Shown here: positions 33,498-43,862 of the stretch, one piece after another | Layout of the letters: each line of letters opens with the position of its first letter | Position numbering within the stretch: position 1 is the stretch's first letter | Assembly (NCBI RefSeq): GCF_902859595.1 | Contig: NZ_CADIJQ010000013.1 | Location: 62,001 to 126,000 of the forward strand | Source of the DNA: Achromobacter kerstersii | GTDB taxonomy: Bacteria; Pseudomonadota; Gammaproteobacteria; Burkholderiales; Burkholderiaceae_B | DNA: 64,000 nucleotides | Direction: 5' to 3' | The notes under the pieces: generated by a model | What the model was told of the DNA's origin: nothing | Database searches by the model: none | What the model saw: the letters and a program-made list of their open reading frames with translations, nothing else | Translations under genes and position numbers: made by a program

Positions 33498-33977
33498 TTA
33501 TTCCTTGCGCAGCTTGCCCGGCAACAAAGGTCCCTGCATTTCGCGGATGGCTTCAACGAATTCGCCGATGTCCTCAAAGCTCTTGTAGACGGACGCAAAA
33601 CGCACGTACGCCACCTTGTCGAGCTTGCGCAGTTCGTTCATGACGAGTTCGCCGATCTGTTCTGAGGGCACCTCGCGCAGCCCGCTTGCCAGCAACTGTT
33701 CTTCGATGCGCGCCACGGCGGCATCCACGTCTTCCGTGCTGACGGGGCGCTTGCGCAACGCCAAGCTCAAGCTGGCGCGGAGTTTCGTCGGGTCGTAGTC
33801 GCTGCGGCTGCCATTGCGCTTGACGATGGAAGGCATGGCAAGTTCCACCCGTTCATACGTGGTGAATCGCTTGTCGCAGGATAGGCAGCGGCGACGGCGG
33901 CGGATGGCGTCGCCCTCTTCCGAGACCCGGCTGTCGACAACCTGCGTTTCGGCATTGCCGCAAAATGGACACCGCAT
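33498..33977 (-). CDS. nrdR: transcriptional repressor NrdR
   Basis: Controls ribonucleotide reductase genes by binding NrdR boxes in response to ATP/dATP. It has 159 residues. The zinc ribbon has cysteines C3, C6, C31 and C34 ([20 protein letters not shown], then [12 protein letters not shown]). The ATP-cone domain follows ([20 protein letters not shown], and [20 protein letters not shown]). It is downstream of glyA on the same strand, the common betaproteobacterial order, but a terminator hairpin lies between them. Confidence 0.97.
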   Translation of the reverse strand: MRCPFCGNAETQVVDSRVSEEGDAIRRRRRCLSCDKRFTTYERVELAMPSIVKRNGSRSDYDPTKLRASLSLALRKRPVSTEDVDAAVARIEEQLLASGLREVPSEQIGELVMNELRKLDKVAYVRFASVYKSFEDIGEFVEAIREMQGPLLPGKLRKE

Positions 33978-34116
33978 GTGTGTTCCCTAAAGGCACGGAT
34001 TGCAAAAAACAAGCATATTGTAACGATGCGCCGCTCGGGAAGCGCCAATACGGGCTAATTCGTCCCCAATATCCAGGACGGAATCGGTGGAGGATAGCCG
34101 CTGCCGCCACGAAAGC

Positions 34117-34148
34117 AAAGGGACGGCGCCTGACGGGGCCGTCCCTTT
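34117..34148 (-). terminator. terminator between glyA and nrdR
   Basis: 11-bp stem AAAGGGACGGC / GCCGTCCCTTT with a 10-nt loop that can extend by GC pairs. It is followed on the minus strand by GCTTTCG. It lies 48 bp after the glyA stop. Confidence 0.65.
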
Positions 34149-34196
34149 GGTCTGGCCCTGGCGGGGGATATCCCGCCGGGCCGATATCAAAACCGC

Positions 34197-35447
34197 TTAC
34201 TTCGCGCCGTAAACCGGCAGGCGCGACGTCAGTTCATTAACGCGAGCGCGCACGGCGGCGATGTTGGCTTCGTCGCGCGGGTTGTCCAGCACGTCGGCGA
34301 TCAGGTTGGCGGTGAGTTCAGCGTCGGCTTCCGTGAAACCACGCGTGGTCATGGCCGGCGTGCCCAGACGGATGCCGCTGGTCACGAAGGGCTTTTCCGG
34401 ATCGTTCGGGATGGCGTTCTTGTTGACCGTGATGTGGGCCTGGCCCAGCACGGCTTCCGCTTCCTTGCCCGTGATGCCCTTGGCACGCAGGTCAACCAGC
34501 ATGACGTGGCTTTCGGTACGGCCGGAAACGATGCGCAGGCCACGCTTGACCAGCGTGTCGGCCAGCACCTTGGCGTTCTTGACCACTTGTTGCGCGTAGT
34601 CCTTGAAGCTGGGTTCCAGCGCTTCCTTGAACGCCACGGCCTTGCCGGCGATGACGTGCATCAGCGGGCCGCCTTGAATGCCGGGGAAGATCGCCGAGTT
34701 GATGATCTTCTCGTGCTCGGCCTTCATCATGATGACGCCGCCGCGCGGGCCGCGCAGCGACTTGTGCGTGGTCGACGTGACGAAGTCAGCGTGCGGGACC
34801 GGGTTGGGGTAGGCGCCGCCAGCAACCAGCCCGGCGTAGTGGGCGATGTCGACCATGAACAGCGCGCCGTTTTCACGGGCGATACGGGCCATGCGTTCGA
34901 AATCAATGTGCAGGGCGTAGGCCGATGCACCTGCCACGATCAGCTTGGGCTTGTGTTCTTTGGCCAGCTGTTCGACTTGCGCGTAGTTCAGGACTTCGTT
35001 TTCGTCCAGGCCGTACGAGATGAAGTTGTACAGCTTGCCCGAAGCGTTGACCGACGCGCCGTGCGTCAGGTGGCCGCCTTCAGCCAGGCTCATGCCCAGC
35101 ACGGTGTCGCCCGGCTTCAGCACGGCCATGTACACGCCTTGGTTGGCCTGCGAACCCGAGTTCGGCTGCACGTTGGCGGCTTCAGCACCGAAGATCTGCT
35201 TCAGGCGGTCAATGGCCAGTTGCTCGACCATGTCCACGTACTCGCAACCACCGTAATAGCGCTTGCCCGGGTAGCCTTCGGCGTACTTGTTCGTGAGCTG
35301 CGTGCCCTGGGCTTCCATGACGGCCGGGCTGGCGTAGTTCTCCGAAGCGATCAGCTCGATGTGCTGCTCTTGGCGAACGTCTTCCTTCTGGATGGCGGCC
35401 CAAACGTCCGGGTCAGCCTTGGACAAGGTGAGGTTGCGGTCAAACAT
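34197..35447 (-). CDS. glyA: serine hydroxymethyltransferase
   Basis: PLP enzyme interconverting serine and glycine with tetrahydrofolate, the main source of C1 units. It has 416 residues from the ATG at 35447. Landmarks are [40 protein letters not shown], the PLP-lysine motif [14 protein letters not shown] and [20 protein letters not shown] 9-bp inverted repeat (GGGGTAAAC / GTTTACCCC, 35492-35525) lies in the 5' region, possibly a regulatory site. It is divergent from the LysE-type gene. Confidence 0.97.
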   Translation of the reverse strand: MFDRNLTLSKADPDVWAAIQKEDVRQEQHIELIASENYASPAVMEAQGTQLTNKYAEGYPGKRYYGGCEYVDMVEQLAIDRLKQIFGAEAANVQPNSGSQANQGVYMAVLKPGDTVLGMSLAEGGHLTHGASVNASGKLYNFISYGLDENEVLNYAQVEQLAKEHKPKLIVAGASAYALHIDFERMARIARENGALFMVDIAHYAGLVAGGAYPNPVPHADFVTSTTHKSLRGPRGGVIMMKAEHEKIINSAIFPGIQGGPLMHVIAGKAVAFKEALEPSFKDYAQQVVKNAKVLADTLVKRGLRIVSGRTESHVMLVDLRAKGITGKEAEAVLGQAHITVNKNAIPNDPEKPFVTSGIRLGTPAMTTRGFTEADAELTANLIADVLDNPRDEANIAAVRARVNELTSRLPVYGAK

Positions 35448-35648
35448 GACGGGGGATTCCTGAGGCGGTAAGAGAGGAGAAAGCAGTGTCGGGGGTAAAC
35501 CCGAAGAATTCTTGTAGTTTACCCCGTCAAGCGGAATCAATTGCCGCCAAAATGCGCCGAAGGCGAGCAAAATACGGCGGACGGGCGCGAAAACCACGCC
35601 ATCGCGCGGCGCCCGAAAACCGCTCTCAACCCGACTTGAGAAACTTTC

Positions 35649-36287
35649 ATGCAAAGCGCCACACTCATAACCTACTCGCTAGTAGCAGCCGCCAGCGTCA
35701 TCAGCCCAGGCCCCGCCACCATGCTCGCCATTCGCAACGGCGCGGCAGGCGGCGTGCGCGCCGTGGTGCCCTCCACGCTGGGCAATGTGACCGGGCTATT
35801 CCTGCTGTCGGCCGCGGCCATGCTGGGGCTGGGGGTGGTGCTGCAATCGTCCGCCATGCTGTTCATGGCGTTGAAGGTGGCGGGCGCCGCTTACCTGATC
35901 TATGTGGGCCTGCGGCATCTGCTGGGCCGCGCCCACATTGCGCCGCCAGAAGCCTTGGCCGCCAACCTGCCGCCACGCCGCGCGGGCGTCCTGTACCTGG
36001 AGGCCACTTTCGTCGCCGCCATGAACCCCAAACCCATCCTGTTCTTCACGGCCTTGTTCCCCCAGTTCCTGAACGCGCAAGAGCCGCTGCTTCCGCAGTT
36101 CTTCGTTCTGACCGGCATCTTCATGGCGATGTCTCTGGTGTCGCTCTTGACCTATGGCGCCTTGGCCCGGCGCGCCCGCAACGCGCTGCGGCGTCCCCGC
36201 ATCGTCGTGTGGCTCAACCGCCTGGTCGGCTCGATCTTCGTCGCCTTCGGCATAGCGCTGCTGCGTCTGAAGCGATCCACCGTTTGA
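35649..36287 (+). CDS. LysE family translocator (amino-acid exporter)
   Basis: An inner-membrane protein of 212 residues with about six TM segments. It begins [20 protein letters not shown], the family's conserved GP motif, then [18 protein letters not shown] and [20 protein letters not shown]. LysE/RhtB members export amino acids or related compounds; the substrate is not predictable. It ends at a good terminator before the convergent PEBP gene. Confidence 0.92.
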   Translation: MQSATLITYSLVAAASVISPGPATMLAIRNGAAGGVRAVVPSTLGNVTGLFLLSAAAMLGLGVVLQSSAMLFMALKVAGAAYLIYVGLRHLLGRAHIAPPEALAANLPPRRAGVLYLEATFVAAMNPKPILFFTALFPQFLNAQEPLLPQFFVLTGIFMAMSLVSLLTYGALARRARNALRRPRIVVWLNRLVGSIFVAFGIALLRLKRSTV

Positions 36288-36309
36288 GGCCGGCGAAAGC
36301 CGGGAATAA

Positions 36310-36338
36310 AAAAAGGCCGCAACGATTGCGGCCTTTTT
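36310..36338. terminator. bidirectional terminator between lysE-type and PEBP genes
   Basis: 13-bp stem AAAAAGGCCGCAA / TTGCGGCCTTTTT with loop CGA. The A-tract and T-tract on either side make it work in both directions for the convergent pair. Confidence 0.9.
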
Positions 36339-36354
36339 GATTTGGCGTAGCGGA

Positions 36355-37008
36355 TTACGCCGATGTCGCCCCGATCTGCTTGGGAGCAAGTTTCGGGTTG
36401 AGGGTATAGGTGCCCGTGACCGAAGCGTGCGCCAGCACGTGCTTTTGCATGGCGCGCAACGCGTCTTCGCCAGTGAAAGAGCCGTTCAGATTCAGGCTGG
36501 GCACATCCAGCGCGTACAGCGTGAAGATGTAGCGGTGCACGATGGAATCGTTCCAGGGCGGGCACGGGCCGTCGTAGCCGAAGTAGTCGCCGCTCATGTC
36601 GTGGTCATTGGCGAACCATGACGAATACGAGTTGATGCCCTGGCGCGCATCCATCGGCGCCAGCGGGCCGCCTTTGCCACGCGGCGTGATGCCGTTGGAA
36701 AAGGCGCCTTCGTCAATCTCGCGAAGGTCGGCGGGCAGATCGACCAGCACCCAGTGGAAGAAATCCACACGAGGCAAGTCGGCCGGCACTTCGCGGCCTT
36801 CCTGGTTGACATCATCGGGGCGCGACGGCACGTCGGGGTCATGGCAGATCAACGCGAACGACTGCGTCCCCGCCGGGACATCGTCCCAGGAAAACTGCGG
36901 GTTGTTGTTGTCTGCCAGCGCGACGTGCGATTGCGCATCGATCTTGCCGAACGCGTAGCGTTCCGAAATCGACTCGTGATCGGAAAAAGACAAACTCGAA
37001 AGTTTCAT
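36355..37008 (-). CDS. YbhB/YbcL family (PEBP-like) protein
   Basis: A soluble protein of 217 residues of the phosphatidylethanolamine-binding/Raf kinase inhibitor fold. Characteristic segments are SFALICHDPDVPSRPDD, VDFFHWVLVDLPADLREI, YFGYDGPCPPWNDSIVHRY and IFTLYALDVPSLNLNG, which contain the ligand-pocket Asp, His and the DGPCPP motif. Length is a little above the usual 160-185 because of insertions around residues 65-80 and 105-140. Cellular role in bacteria is largely unknown. AGGAGC precedes the ATG. Confidence 0.92.
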   Translation of the reverse strand: MKLSSLSFSDHESISERYAFGKIDAQSHVALADNNNPQFSWDDVPAGTQSFALICHDPDVPSRPDDVNQEGREVPADLPRVDFFHWVLVDLPADLREIDEGAFSNGITPRGKGGPLAPMDARQGINSYSSWFANDHDMSGDYFGYDGPCPPWNDSIVHRYIFTLYALDVPSLNLNGSFTGEDALRAMQKHVLAHASVTGTYTLNPKLAPKQIGATSA

Positions 37009-37081
37009 GTCGTGCTCCTTGAAGTGCCGAGAAAGGCGTCCCTGCCTCTGTCTGTACCCTCAGCGTATCAAAACTTCGCAA

Positions 37082-38311
37082 TTATGGGTTCAAGTTAACA
37101 CGCGCAAACTTGCGCTTGCCCACCTGTACGACGTAAGTCCCAGCGGGCAATTGCAACGATTTATCTTCAACCCGGTCGCCGTTGACGCGCACGCCACCCT
37201 GCTCCACATTGCGTTGCGCTTCCGAGCCAGAGGCAACCAGACCCGCTTCGCGCAGCAGCTTCAGGATGCCCACCGGTGCACCGCCGATGTTCACTTCGGG
37301 CATGTCTTCCGGAATGGCGCCATCGCGGAAACGGGCCTCGAAGGAAGCCAGCGCCTCGTCGGCGGCCTTGGCGGAATGGAAGCGAGTGATGATTTCCTGA
37401 GCCAGCATGACTTTCGCATCACGCGGGTTGCGTCCGCCATCCGTCTCTTGCTTGAGAGCGGCGATGTCTTCCAGCGAACGGAACGACAGCAGCTCGAAGT
37501 AGCGCCACATCAACGTGTCGGAAATCGACATGAGCTTGCCGAACATCGAATCGGGCGACTCCGAAATGCCGATGTAGTTGCCCTTGGACTTGGACATTTT
37601 CTCGACCCCGTCCGTACCCACCAGCAGCGGCATCGTCAAGATGCACTGGGGCTCCTGGCCATACTCCTTCTGCAGCTCGCGCCCAACCAGCAGGTTGAAC
37701 TTCTGATCGGTGCCCCCCAGCTCCAGATCGGACTTCAGCGCCACCGAGTCATAGCCCTGCATCAGCGGATACAGGAATTCATGCACCGAAATCGGGATGC
37801 CGCCCTTGAAGCGCTTGGTGAAGTCCTCGCGTTCCATCATGCGAGCCACCGTATAGCGCGAGGCCAGCTGGATCATGCCGCGGGCGCCCAGCGGATCACA
37901 CCATTCAGAGTTGTAACGGATCTCGGTACGGGCCGGGTCCAGCACGAGGCTGGCCTGCGCGTAATAGGTCTTGGCGTTCGACTCGATCTGCTCGCGCGTG
38001 AGCGGCGGGCGGGTGCTGTTGCGGCCGCTGGGGTCGCCAATGGTCGACGTGAAATCGCCAATCAGGAAGATGACGTTGTGGCCCAAGTCCTGCAGCTGGC
38101 GCATCTTGTTCAGCACCACGGTGTGGCCCAGGTGGATGTCCGGCGCGGTGGGGTCCAGCCCCAGCTTGATGCGCAGCGGCACGCCAGTGGCGCGGCTCTT
38201 GGCCAGCTTGCGGGCGAATTCGGACTCAACCAGCAGTTCATCGCAGCCGCGCTTGGCTATACGCAGATCGGCTTCAACTTCAGGAGTGATAGGGGCTTCA
38301 GAGGGAGACAT
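37082..38311 (-). CDS. tyrS: tyrosyl-tRNA synthetase
   Basis: Class I aminoacyl-tRNA synthetase of 409 residues. The HIGH motif appears as [15 protein letters not shown], and the KMSKS motif is exact in [14 protein letters not shown]. Tyrosine-pocket residues lie in [20 protein letters not shown]. The C-terminal S4 RNA-binding domain ends in [20 protein letters not shown]. It is divergent from the M23 peptidase gene across 257 bp, a conserved betaproteobacterial neighbourhood. Confidence 0.97.
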   Translation of the reverse strand: MSPSEAPITPEVEADLRIAKRGCDELLVESEFARKLAKSRATGVPLRIKLGLDPTAPDIHLGHTVVLNKMRQLQDLGHNVIFLIGDFTSTIGDPSGRNSTRPPLTREQIESNAKTYYAQASLVLDPARTEIRYNSEWCDPLGARGMIQLASRYTVARMMEREDFTKRFKGGIPISVHEFLYPLMQGYDSVALKSDLELGGTDQKFNLLVGRELQKEYGQEPQCILTMPLLVGTDGVEKMSKSKGNYIGISESPDSMFGKLMSISDTLMWRYFELLSFRSLEDIAALKQETDGGRNPRDAKVMLAQEIITRFHSAKAADEALASFEARFRDGAIPEDMPEVNIGGAPVGILKLLREAGLVASGSEAQRNVEQGGVRVNGDRVEDKSLQLPAGTYVVQVGKRKFARVNLNP

Positions 38312-38568
38312 GGCAGGGGGACCAAAGCGGCTTCAGCCGACAAAAAGGTGTAAAAAGTGACGAAAACTATCGAAAATTCTAGCCGAATCAGCTAGGATAC
38401 CGCCCAATCATACGCAAATGCCATATATACGCAGTTGCGGTTCGGCCTACCACCCGTTGTTCACAAGATGCGCCCCGCGCCAGCCCTTGCCCCGGATTTC
38501 GTGGCGCGCGGGGGCCGTTCGTGTCACGCACCCTGCGAGCTCAAGCCACCTGAGAGGGTATCTTCACG

Positions 38569-39978
38569 ATGAATCGTGGCCTCCACGAACTGGCGAGTAG
38601 CATCAAGCGCAAAGTTGCTGCCCTGTTTGCGCCCGTTGAGCCCAAGCCCCATCGCTCGGGACTTTTCCGTCGCACTCTTCTCGTCTCCGCTATTGGTCTG
38701 TTTGCTGGCGCCGCCGCCTTGGGCATGGTGCAGCAACCCGACCGTACCGAACTCCCCCCGTCCCGCATCATCCAGAGCGTTCTGCCCCTGACTGCCGAGC
38801 AAGTCGAAGTCAGCACGCCCAGCGCCGCGCCGTACATCAGCGAAACCCGCATCCGCGCGGGCGACACGCTGGCCGCCGTGCTGCAGCGCCTGGAGCTGGA
38901 CGCCCCCAATTTGCAGACCTTCCTGACGCACGACGCCAGCGCCCGCAGCATTTACAAGCTGTACCCGGGCCGCTCGGTGCAAGCCGCCACGGACGAACAG
39001 GGCAACCTGATCTGGCTGCGTTACATCCACACCCCTGGCAATGAAACCGACGGCCAGGTCGTGACGCGCATGCTGCACGTGGCCCCTGCCGGCGACAGCT
39101 ACAAGGCCGAGGAAGTCACCGAAAGCACCGAACGCCAGACTCGCGTCGCCGTGGGCACGATCAAGTCGTCGCTCTTCGGCGCGACGGACTCCGCTGGCAT
39201 TCCGGACTCGGTCACCATGCAGATGGCCGACATCCTCAGCGCCAAGATCGACTTCCTGCGCGATCTGCGTCAGGGCGACCAATTCCGCGTGGTGTACGAA
39301 GTGCGTTCGCACGACGGCCGCTACGCCGGCGCCGGCCGCGTGCTGGCCCTGGAATTCATCAACGGCGGCAAGACCTACAGCGCCGTCTGGTTCAGCCCCG
39401 ACGAAAAGAGCGGTTCGTACTACGACTTCGACGGCACCAGCCTGCGCGGCGCGTTCCTGCGCACCGCCCTGAAGTTCAGCCGTATCAGCTCGACGTTCGG
39501 CATGCGCATGCACCCCATCCACAAGACCTGGACGGGCCACAAGGGCGTGGACTACGCCGCGCCTTCGGGCACGCCGATCCATTCCACTGCGGATGGCACG
39601 GTTGAATTCTCGGGCTGGCAGAACGGCTACGGCAACGTCGTAATCGTGAAGCACCATGGCAAGTACTCGACGCTGTACGCGCACCAAAGCCGTATCGCCG
39701 AAGGCATCACCAAGGGCTCCAAGATCTCGCAAGGCCAACTGCTGGGCTACGTCGGTTCCACCGGCTGGGCCACCGGGCCGCACTTGCACTATGAGTTCCG
39801 CGTCGACAATCAGCCGATCGACCCGCTGTCGGTGGACCTGCCGGTCGCCCGCGCCCTGGAACCTGCGGAAGTCCGCGCGTTCAACCAGGCCGTGGCGCCG
39901 TATAAGCAGCAGATCCAACTGCTGACCGAATTCCAGCAGACCCTGCCCGACGCACTGACCAACGTGGCCAGCCGCTAA
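38569..39978 (+). CDS. M23 family metallopeptidase (MepM-like peptidoglycan endopeptidase)
   Basis: A cell-wall DD-endopeptidase candidate of 469 residues. A cytoplasmic N-terminus of about 35 residues is followed by one TM segment (TLLVSAIGLFAGAAALGMVQ). The periplasmic part has an OapA/LysM-like domain (TRIRAGDTLAAVLQRLELDA) and a C-terminal LytM domain. The zinc ligands are seen in HKGVDY (HxxxD) and GPHLHYEFRVD (HxH), with the supporting YSTLYAHQS. Ligands are all present, so it should be active rather than a degenerate activator. It lies upstream of anmK, a muropeptide-recycling gene. Confidence 0.93.
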   Translation: MNRGLHELASSIKRKVAALFAPVEPKPHRSGLFRRTLLVSAIGLFAGAAALGMVQQPDRTELPPSRIIQSVLPLTAEQVEVSTPSAAPYISETRIRAGDTLAAVLQRLELDAPNLQTFLTHDASARSIYKLYPGRSVQAATDEQGNLIWLRYIHTPGNETDGQVVTRMLHVAPAGDSYKAEEVTESTERQTRVAVGTIKSSLFGATDSAGIPDSVTMQMADILSAKIDFLRDLRQGDQFRVVYEVRSHDGRYAGAGRVLALEFINGGKTYSAVWFSPDEKSGSYYDFDGTSLRGAFLRTALKFSRISSTFGMRMHPIHKTWTGHKGVDYAAPSGTPIHSTADGTVEFSGWQNGYGNVVIVKHHGKYSTLYAHQSRIAEGITKGSKISQGQLLGYVGSTGWATGPHLHYEFRVDNQPIDPLSVDLPVARALEPAEVRAFNQAVAPYKQQIQLLTEFQQTLPDALTNVASR

Positions 39979-40003
39979 CCGGCCCCATCAGTTATCGTCC
40001 CAA

Positions 40004-40046
40004 AAAGGCGGCCCGCGCATTTCTGCCGGCCGCCTTTCTTCTTTTT
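40004..40046 (+). terminator. terminator after the M23 peptidase gene
   Basis: 10-bp stem AAAGGCGGCC / GGCCGCCTTT with a 14-nt loop, followed by CTTCTTTTT. The T-tract ends 10 bp before the anmK GTG, so anmK needs read-through or its own promoter within the hairpin region. Confidence 0.7.
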
Positions 40047-40056
40047 GAGGCCGCCT

Positions 40057-41190
40057 GTGAACGCTACGCAAACCACCACGCACGGGAACGCAACGCTCTA
40101 CATTGGCCTGATGTCCGGCACGAGCGTGGACGGCGTGGACGGCGTGCTCGTGCGCCTTGACGCCGATCAGCCGCCGCAGGTGCTGGCCAGCGCCAGCTTG
40201 CCCATGCCCGAGAACCTGCGCCGCGAGTTGCTGGCCTTGAACGTGTCAGGCGACGACGAGCTCGCGCGCGCCGCGTTGGCCGCCAATGCGCTGGCCCGGC
40301 TGTACGCTGATGCCGTCGCCACCCTGCTTCGGGAGGCGGGCGTTCAGGCCAGCGACGTGAAGGCAATCGGTGCGCACGGCCAAACGGTTCGTCACCGTCC
40401 GGACAGCGGCTACACCGTTCAACTGAATGCGCCCGCGCTGCTGGCGGAGCTAAGCGGCATCGACGTAATCGCGGACTTCCGCAGCCGCGATGTGGCGGCC
40501 GGTGGCCAGGGCGCGCCGCTGGTGCCGCCCTTCCACGCGGCGATCTTCGGCGCGCAACATGGCCGCGCCGTGCTGAACCTGGGCGGCATCGCCAATGTGA
40601 CCTTGCTGTCGCCGGCCCAGCCCGTGCGCGGCTTTGACACAGGCCCGGCCAACGTTTTCCTGGACGGCTGGTGCCAACGTCACCTAGGCCAGCCTTATGA
40701 CGCCAATGGCCGCTGGGCCGCCACCGGCAAGGTGTTGGCGCCACTGCTTGAGCAACTGATCGCCAGCGAGCCGTGGTTCGCCCTGCCTCCGCCCAAGTCC
40801 ACCGGGCGCGATCTGTTCAACATGCAATGGCTGGATGACCGGCTGCGTGCATTTGACGGCCCCAAGCCAGCCCCTCAGGACGTGCAGGCAACGCTGCAAC
40901 GGCTCACCGCCAGAACGGTCGCCAACGCCATCGACGCAGCCGCTGCGGCCACGCAGGAGGTGTTTGTGTGTGGCGGTGGCGCCCGCAATGCCGGACTCAT
41001 GCGCGAACTGGCCTATTGCCTGCAACGCCCTGTGCAGCCCACCGATGCACTGGGCGTGCCCGCCCAACAAGTTGAGGCACTGGCCTTCGCATGGCTCGCG
41101 CAAGCGTTCGTTGAACGCCGGCCCGCGGGGTTGCCTGCGGTCACAGGCGCGCGCGGGGCTCGCATCCTGGGTGCGCTGTATCCGGCGTGA
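40057..41190 (+). CDS. anmK: anhydro-N-acetylmuramic acid kinase
   Basis: Phosphorylates and opens anhydroMurNAc during peptidoglycan recycling. It has 377 residues from a GTG start at 40057, chosen because GAGG lies 7 bp upstream and the length suits the family. Landmarks are [18 protein letters not shown] (nucleotide-binding and Asp), [47 protein letters not shown] and [18 protein letters not shown]. The position after an M23 endopeptidase gene groups two wall-turnover functions. The 3' end runs directly into a 14-bp tandem repeat. Confidence 0.96.
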   Translation: MNATQTTTHGNATLYIGLMSGTSVDGVDGVLVRLDADQPPQVLASASLPMPENLRRELLALNVSGDDELARAALAANALARLYADAVATLLREAGVQASDVKAIGAHGQTVRHRPDSGYTVQLNAPALLAELSGIDVIADFRSRDVAAGGQGAPLVPPFHAAIFGAQHGRAVLNLGGIANVTLLSPAQPVRGFDTGPANVFLDGWCQRHLGQPYDANGRWAATGKVLAPLLEQLIASEPWFALPPPKSTGRDLFNMQWLDDRLRAFDGPKPAPQDVQATLQRLTARTVANAIDAAAAATQEVFVCGGGARNAGLMRELAYCLQRPVQPTDALGVPAQQVEALAFAWLAQAFVERRPAGLPAVTGARGARILGALYPA

Positions 41191-41274
41191 AGTCGCCGGC
41201 TTGAAGTGGCCGACTTGCAGCGGCCGGCTTGCAGTGGCCGGTTTGCAGTGGCCGGTTTGCAGTGGCCGGCGCCT
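41191..41274. repeat. 14-bp minisatellite starting at the anmK stop codon
   Basis: Six 14-bp units in exact phase (consensus agtggccggcttgc), beginning on the base after the anmK TGA. Units four and five are identical. The last coding bases (gcgtga) resemble the end of a unit, so the array may have grown from the gene end. Confidence 0.9.
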
Positions 41275-41296
41275 TGCGTCCGGTCAGCACCAAACA

Positions 41297-41326
41297 AAAA
41301 GCCCTTCGGCATGCCGAAGGGCTTTT
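41297..41326. terminator. bidirectional terminator between anmK and erpA
   Basis: 14-bp perfect stem AAAAGCCCTTCGGC / GCCGAAGGGCTTTT with central AT (small effective loop). A-rich and T-rich flanks on both sides serve the convergent genes. Confidence 0.9.
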
Positions 41327-41345
41327 GTTTTCCTGCTCAGGGTGA

Positions 41346-41717
41346 TTACACCGAGAACGAGGAACCGCAGCCGCAGGTGGTGCTGGCGTTGGGATTGCGG
41401 ATGACGAACTGCGCGCCTTCCAGGTCTTCCTTGTAGTCGATTTCGGCACCGACCAGATATTGGAAGCTCATGGGGTCAACCAGCAGTTGGACACCCGCCT
41501 TGTCCAGCACGGTGTCGTCTTCGTTGACGACTTCGTCAAACGTGAAGCCGTACTGGAAGCCCGAACAGCCGCCACCTTGGACAAACACGCGCAGCTTCAG
41601 ATCAGGGTTGCCTTCTTCGGCCAACAAGTCCTTCACTTTGGCGGCAGCCGAGTCGGTAAATACCAAGGGCACAGGCGGGGCGGCCTGGAGATCGACGGTT
41701 TCGGTTACTGCATTCAT
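41346..41717 (-). CDS. erpA: iron-sulfur cluster insertion protein ErpA
   Basis: A-type carrier that delivers Fe-S clusters to apoproteins. It has 123 residues; the three cluster-ligand cysteines are C51 ([15 protein letters not shown]), C115 and C117 ([11 protein letters not shown]). AGGAGT precedes the ATG. It is downstream of argC and the DUF6776 gene on the same strand with 86 bp between, so it may have its own promoter. Confidence 0.96.
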   Translation of the reverse strand: MNAVTETVDLQAAPPVPLVFTDSAAAKVKDLLAEEGNPDLKLRVFVQGGGCSGFQYGFTFDEVVNEDDTVLDKAGVQLLVDPMSFQYLVGAEIDYKEDLEGAQFVIRNPNASTTCGCGSSFSV

Positions 41718-41803
41718 GGTTCACTCCTGGCCGGATCGGCCATATTTCGGTGAGCGGCAACGGCGCTCGCATAGCGCCACTATAGCGCAGGGCTTGACTA
41801 GAC

Positions 41804-42598
41804 TCAAAGTTCCAGTTTCACGCTGCGGGATGCTCGGACGGTTTCCCCCTCGAGCACGCTGACGGTGACGCTTTCGGGGACAAATCCCTCAGGCACTGCC
41901 AGGATGCCCTGGCTGCGCTGATATTGGTCGAATTGCAGGGCCAACGACGCGGCCGACGTGGATTCTCCGGTAGCGGTCACCGGGCCCACTTCCGCCTTGA
42001 CCTGCATGGGCGCCAAATCGACCGTTACGGTTTCGCCCTTGAGTACGCCCGTCGCCTGGAAACGCAAGGCGCCCGCAAACGGCGTGCCGCCATTGCGGCC
42101 GCTGCGCATCAGCAGCACCTTGTATCGCAGCCCGCCGCCTTCGCGGTCGATCTGCACCCCACGGATATCGACAGAGCCTTCCGGCCCGGCGGGCAGCAGC
42201 TGTTCATAGAAAGCCAGTTGGTCGCGCACACGGCCGACCTCGGCCTGCGCCGCACGCAACTGGGTTTCGAGTTCCTCGCGGGCGGCGCGCTCGATGACGA
42301 GCTCGCCATCCGCGGTGTCCAACTGGCCTTGGGTGTACCGCAACTGCGTGGCTTGCTGGCGCATGGCATCCGCCTGCGCCTCGGCTTGCTGCGTACTGAT
42401 CACCACGGCGTCCTGCGGGCGGGCTTGTCGCATGGCATGGAAATAGCCCGCCGAACCGCCTAGCAACACGCCAACGAGCAAACCCGCGATCACACGCAGC
42501 CACCCGCCTGCGGGGCGGGGTTGCGAGGGAACGGGAGCGTCAGTTGGCATAAAGCGCGCAGGGCGAGCGGCGCGCAGCCCCTCGCCCTTACGAGGCAT
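41804..42598 (-). CDS. DUF6776-like membrane-anchored coiled-coil protein
   Basis: A 264-residue protein of unknown function. It has one N-terminal TM (VIAGLLVGVLLGGSAGYFHA, about residues 36-55), a coiled coil at about 70-130 (QQAEAQADAMRQQATQLRYT onward), and a C-terminal beta-rich domain with LRYKVLLMRSGRNGGTPFAG and AVPEGFVPESVTVSVLEGE. Topology is therefore cytoplasmic tail, TM, periplasmic rod and head. Its ATG overlaps the argC stop by one base (TAATG), implying translational coupling. The family name is my recollection of the fold pattern; function unknown. Confidence 0.78.
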   Translation of the reverse strand: MPRKGEGLRAARPARFMPTDAPVPSQPRPAGGWLRVIAGLLVGVLLGGSAGYFHAMRQARPQDAVVISTQQAEAQADAMRQQATQLRYTQGQLDTADGELVIERAAREELETQLRAAQAEVGRVRDQLAFYEQLLPAGPEGSVDIRGVQIDREGGGLRYKVLLMRSGRNGGTPFAGALRFQATGVLKGETVTVDLAPMQVKAEVGPVTATGESTSAASLALQFDQYQRSQGILAVPEGFVPESVTVSVLEGETVRASRSVKLEL

Positions 42599-43662
42599 TA
42601 GGGCAGAATCGCCACCTGATCCAGACCTGTCGATTCGGCAATGCCGAACATCAGGTTCATGTTCTGGACGGCTTGGCCGGCCGCACCCTTGACCAGGTTG
42701 TCTTGCACGACCATGACGATCAGTTGATCACCATTGCCCGGACGGCTGAGCGCAATACGCAGATTGTTCGACGCACGCACCGAACGCGTTTCAGGCAGGC
42801 TGCCGGCAGGCATCACGTCAACGAAGGGCTCGTCGGCATAACGCTGTTCGAACAGGGCTTGAAAGTCGGTGTCGCGCGCTTCCGGCAGGATGCGCGCGTA
42901 AATCGTAGAGAACATGCCACGGATCATCGGCACCAGATGCGGCACGAACGTCAGGCCAACCTTGCCGCCCGAGATCTTTTCCAGCTGCGCCACGATTTCA
43001 GGATGATGGCGGTGACCCGACACGCCATAGGCCTTGAAGTTGTCGGATGCTTCCGAGAACAGCGAGCTCACTTCCGCCTTGCGGCCAGCGCCCGACACGC
43101 CCGACTTGCAGTCGGCGATCAGCGTTTGCGCATCGACCAGCGACTTGCCGCCTTCCAGCAGCGGGGCCAAGCCCAGCAGCACCGTGGTGGGATAGCAGCC
43201 GGGGTTGCCGATGACACGCGCCTTAGCAATGGCTTCACGGTTCAGTTCCACCAAGCCGTACTGGGACTCCGCAAGGATGTCCGGGCAAGTGTGGGGGATC
43301 TTGTACCAGCGTTCAAAGGTGGGGATGTCTTGCAGGCGGAAATCAGCGGCCAGGTCGATGACACGGGTGCCCGCGTTGATCAGTTCCTGGGCTTGCGCCA
43401 TCGCCACACCGTGGGGCGTGGCGAAGAACACCACGTCGCAATCCGTCAGGGTGGCCTTTTCCGGTGCGGAAAATGCCAGCTTCACGCGGCCACGCAGGTT
43501 CGGATACATATCAGCAACCGGCAGCCCGTCTTCCTTGCGGGACGTGATGGCGGTCAATTCCACATTGGGATGCTGCGACAGCAAGCGCAGCAGCTCGACG
43601 CCGGTATAACCGGTGCCGCCGACGATACCAACCTTGATACGGGTGTTCGATGCTTGGGCCAT
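42598..43662 (-). CDS. argC: N-acetyl-gamma-glutamyl-phosphate reductase
   Basis: Third step of arginine synthesis, an NADPH-dependent reductase. It has 354 residues from the ATG at 43662. The Rossmann motif is [19 protein letters not shown], and the catalytic Cys lies in [20 protein letters not shown]. Substrate loop and His are in [20 protein letters not shown] and [14 protein letters not shown]. It is downstream of rplM-rpsI, separated by a terminator, as in many betaproteobacteria. Confidence 0.96.
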   Translation of the reverse strand: MAQASNTRIKVGIVGGTGYTGVELLRLLSQHPNVELTAITSRKEDGLPVADMYPNLRGRVKLAFSAPEKATLTDCDVVFFATPHGVAMAQAQELINAGTRVIDLAADFRLQDIPTFERWYKIPHTCPDILAESQYGLVELNREAIAKARVIGNPGCYPTTVLLGLAPLLEGGKSLVDAQTLIADCKSGVSGAGRKAEVSSLFSEASDNFKAYGVSGHRHHPEIVAQLEKISGGKVGLTFVPHLVPMIRGMFSTIYARILPEARDTDFQALFEQRYADEPFVDVMPAGSLPETRSVRASNNLRIALSRPGNGDQLIVMVVQDNLVKGAAGQAVQNMNLMFGIAESTGLDQVAILP

Positions 43663-43827
43663 GATGATGTGCTCTTCGTAGAACGAGGCTAGATTGTATC
43701 GCTCGAAAAAGGGGTCATGCGGCACCGTGCCAAATTTGGTGCACTAACCCCGTTGTCCGACCTGACGAGGGCGCGCAGAGTTCCGCGCAAGGCGTCCCGA
43801 GCGATAGCGCGCGAGACGCCCAAAAAC

Positions 43828-43853
43828 AAAAAACCCGCCGAAGCGGGTTTTTT
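43828..43853 (-). terminator. terminator of the rplM-rpsI operon
   Basis: 11-bp stem AAAAAACCCGC / GCGGGTTTTTT with CGAA tetraloop, located 10 bp after the rpsI stop. The minus-strand T-run is TTTTTTGTTTTTG. Confidence 0.9.
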
Positions 43854-43862
43854 GCAGCAACA

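Noticed and set aside
35448-35648. Riboswitch upstream of glyA
   Set aside because: The leader shows one 9-bp inverted repeat, but none of the conserved elements of glycine, SAM or THF riboswitches that I can recognise.
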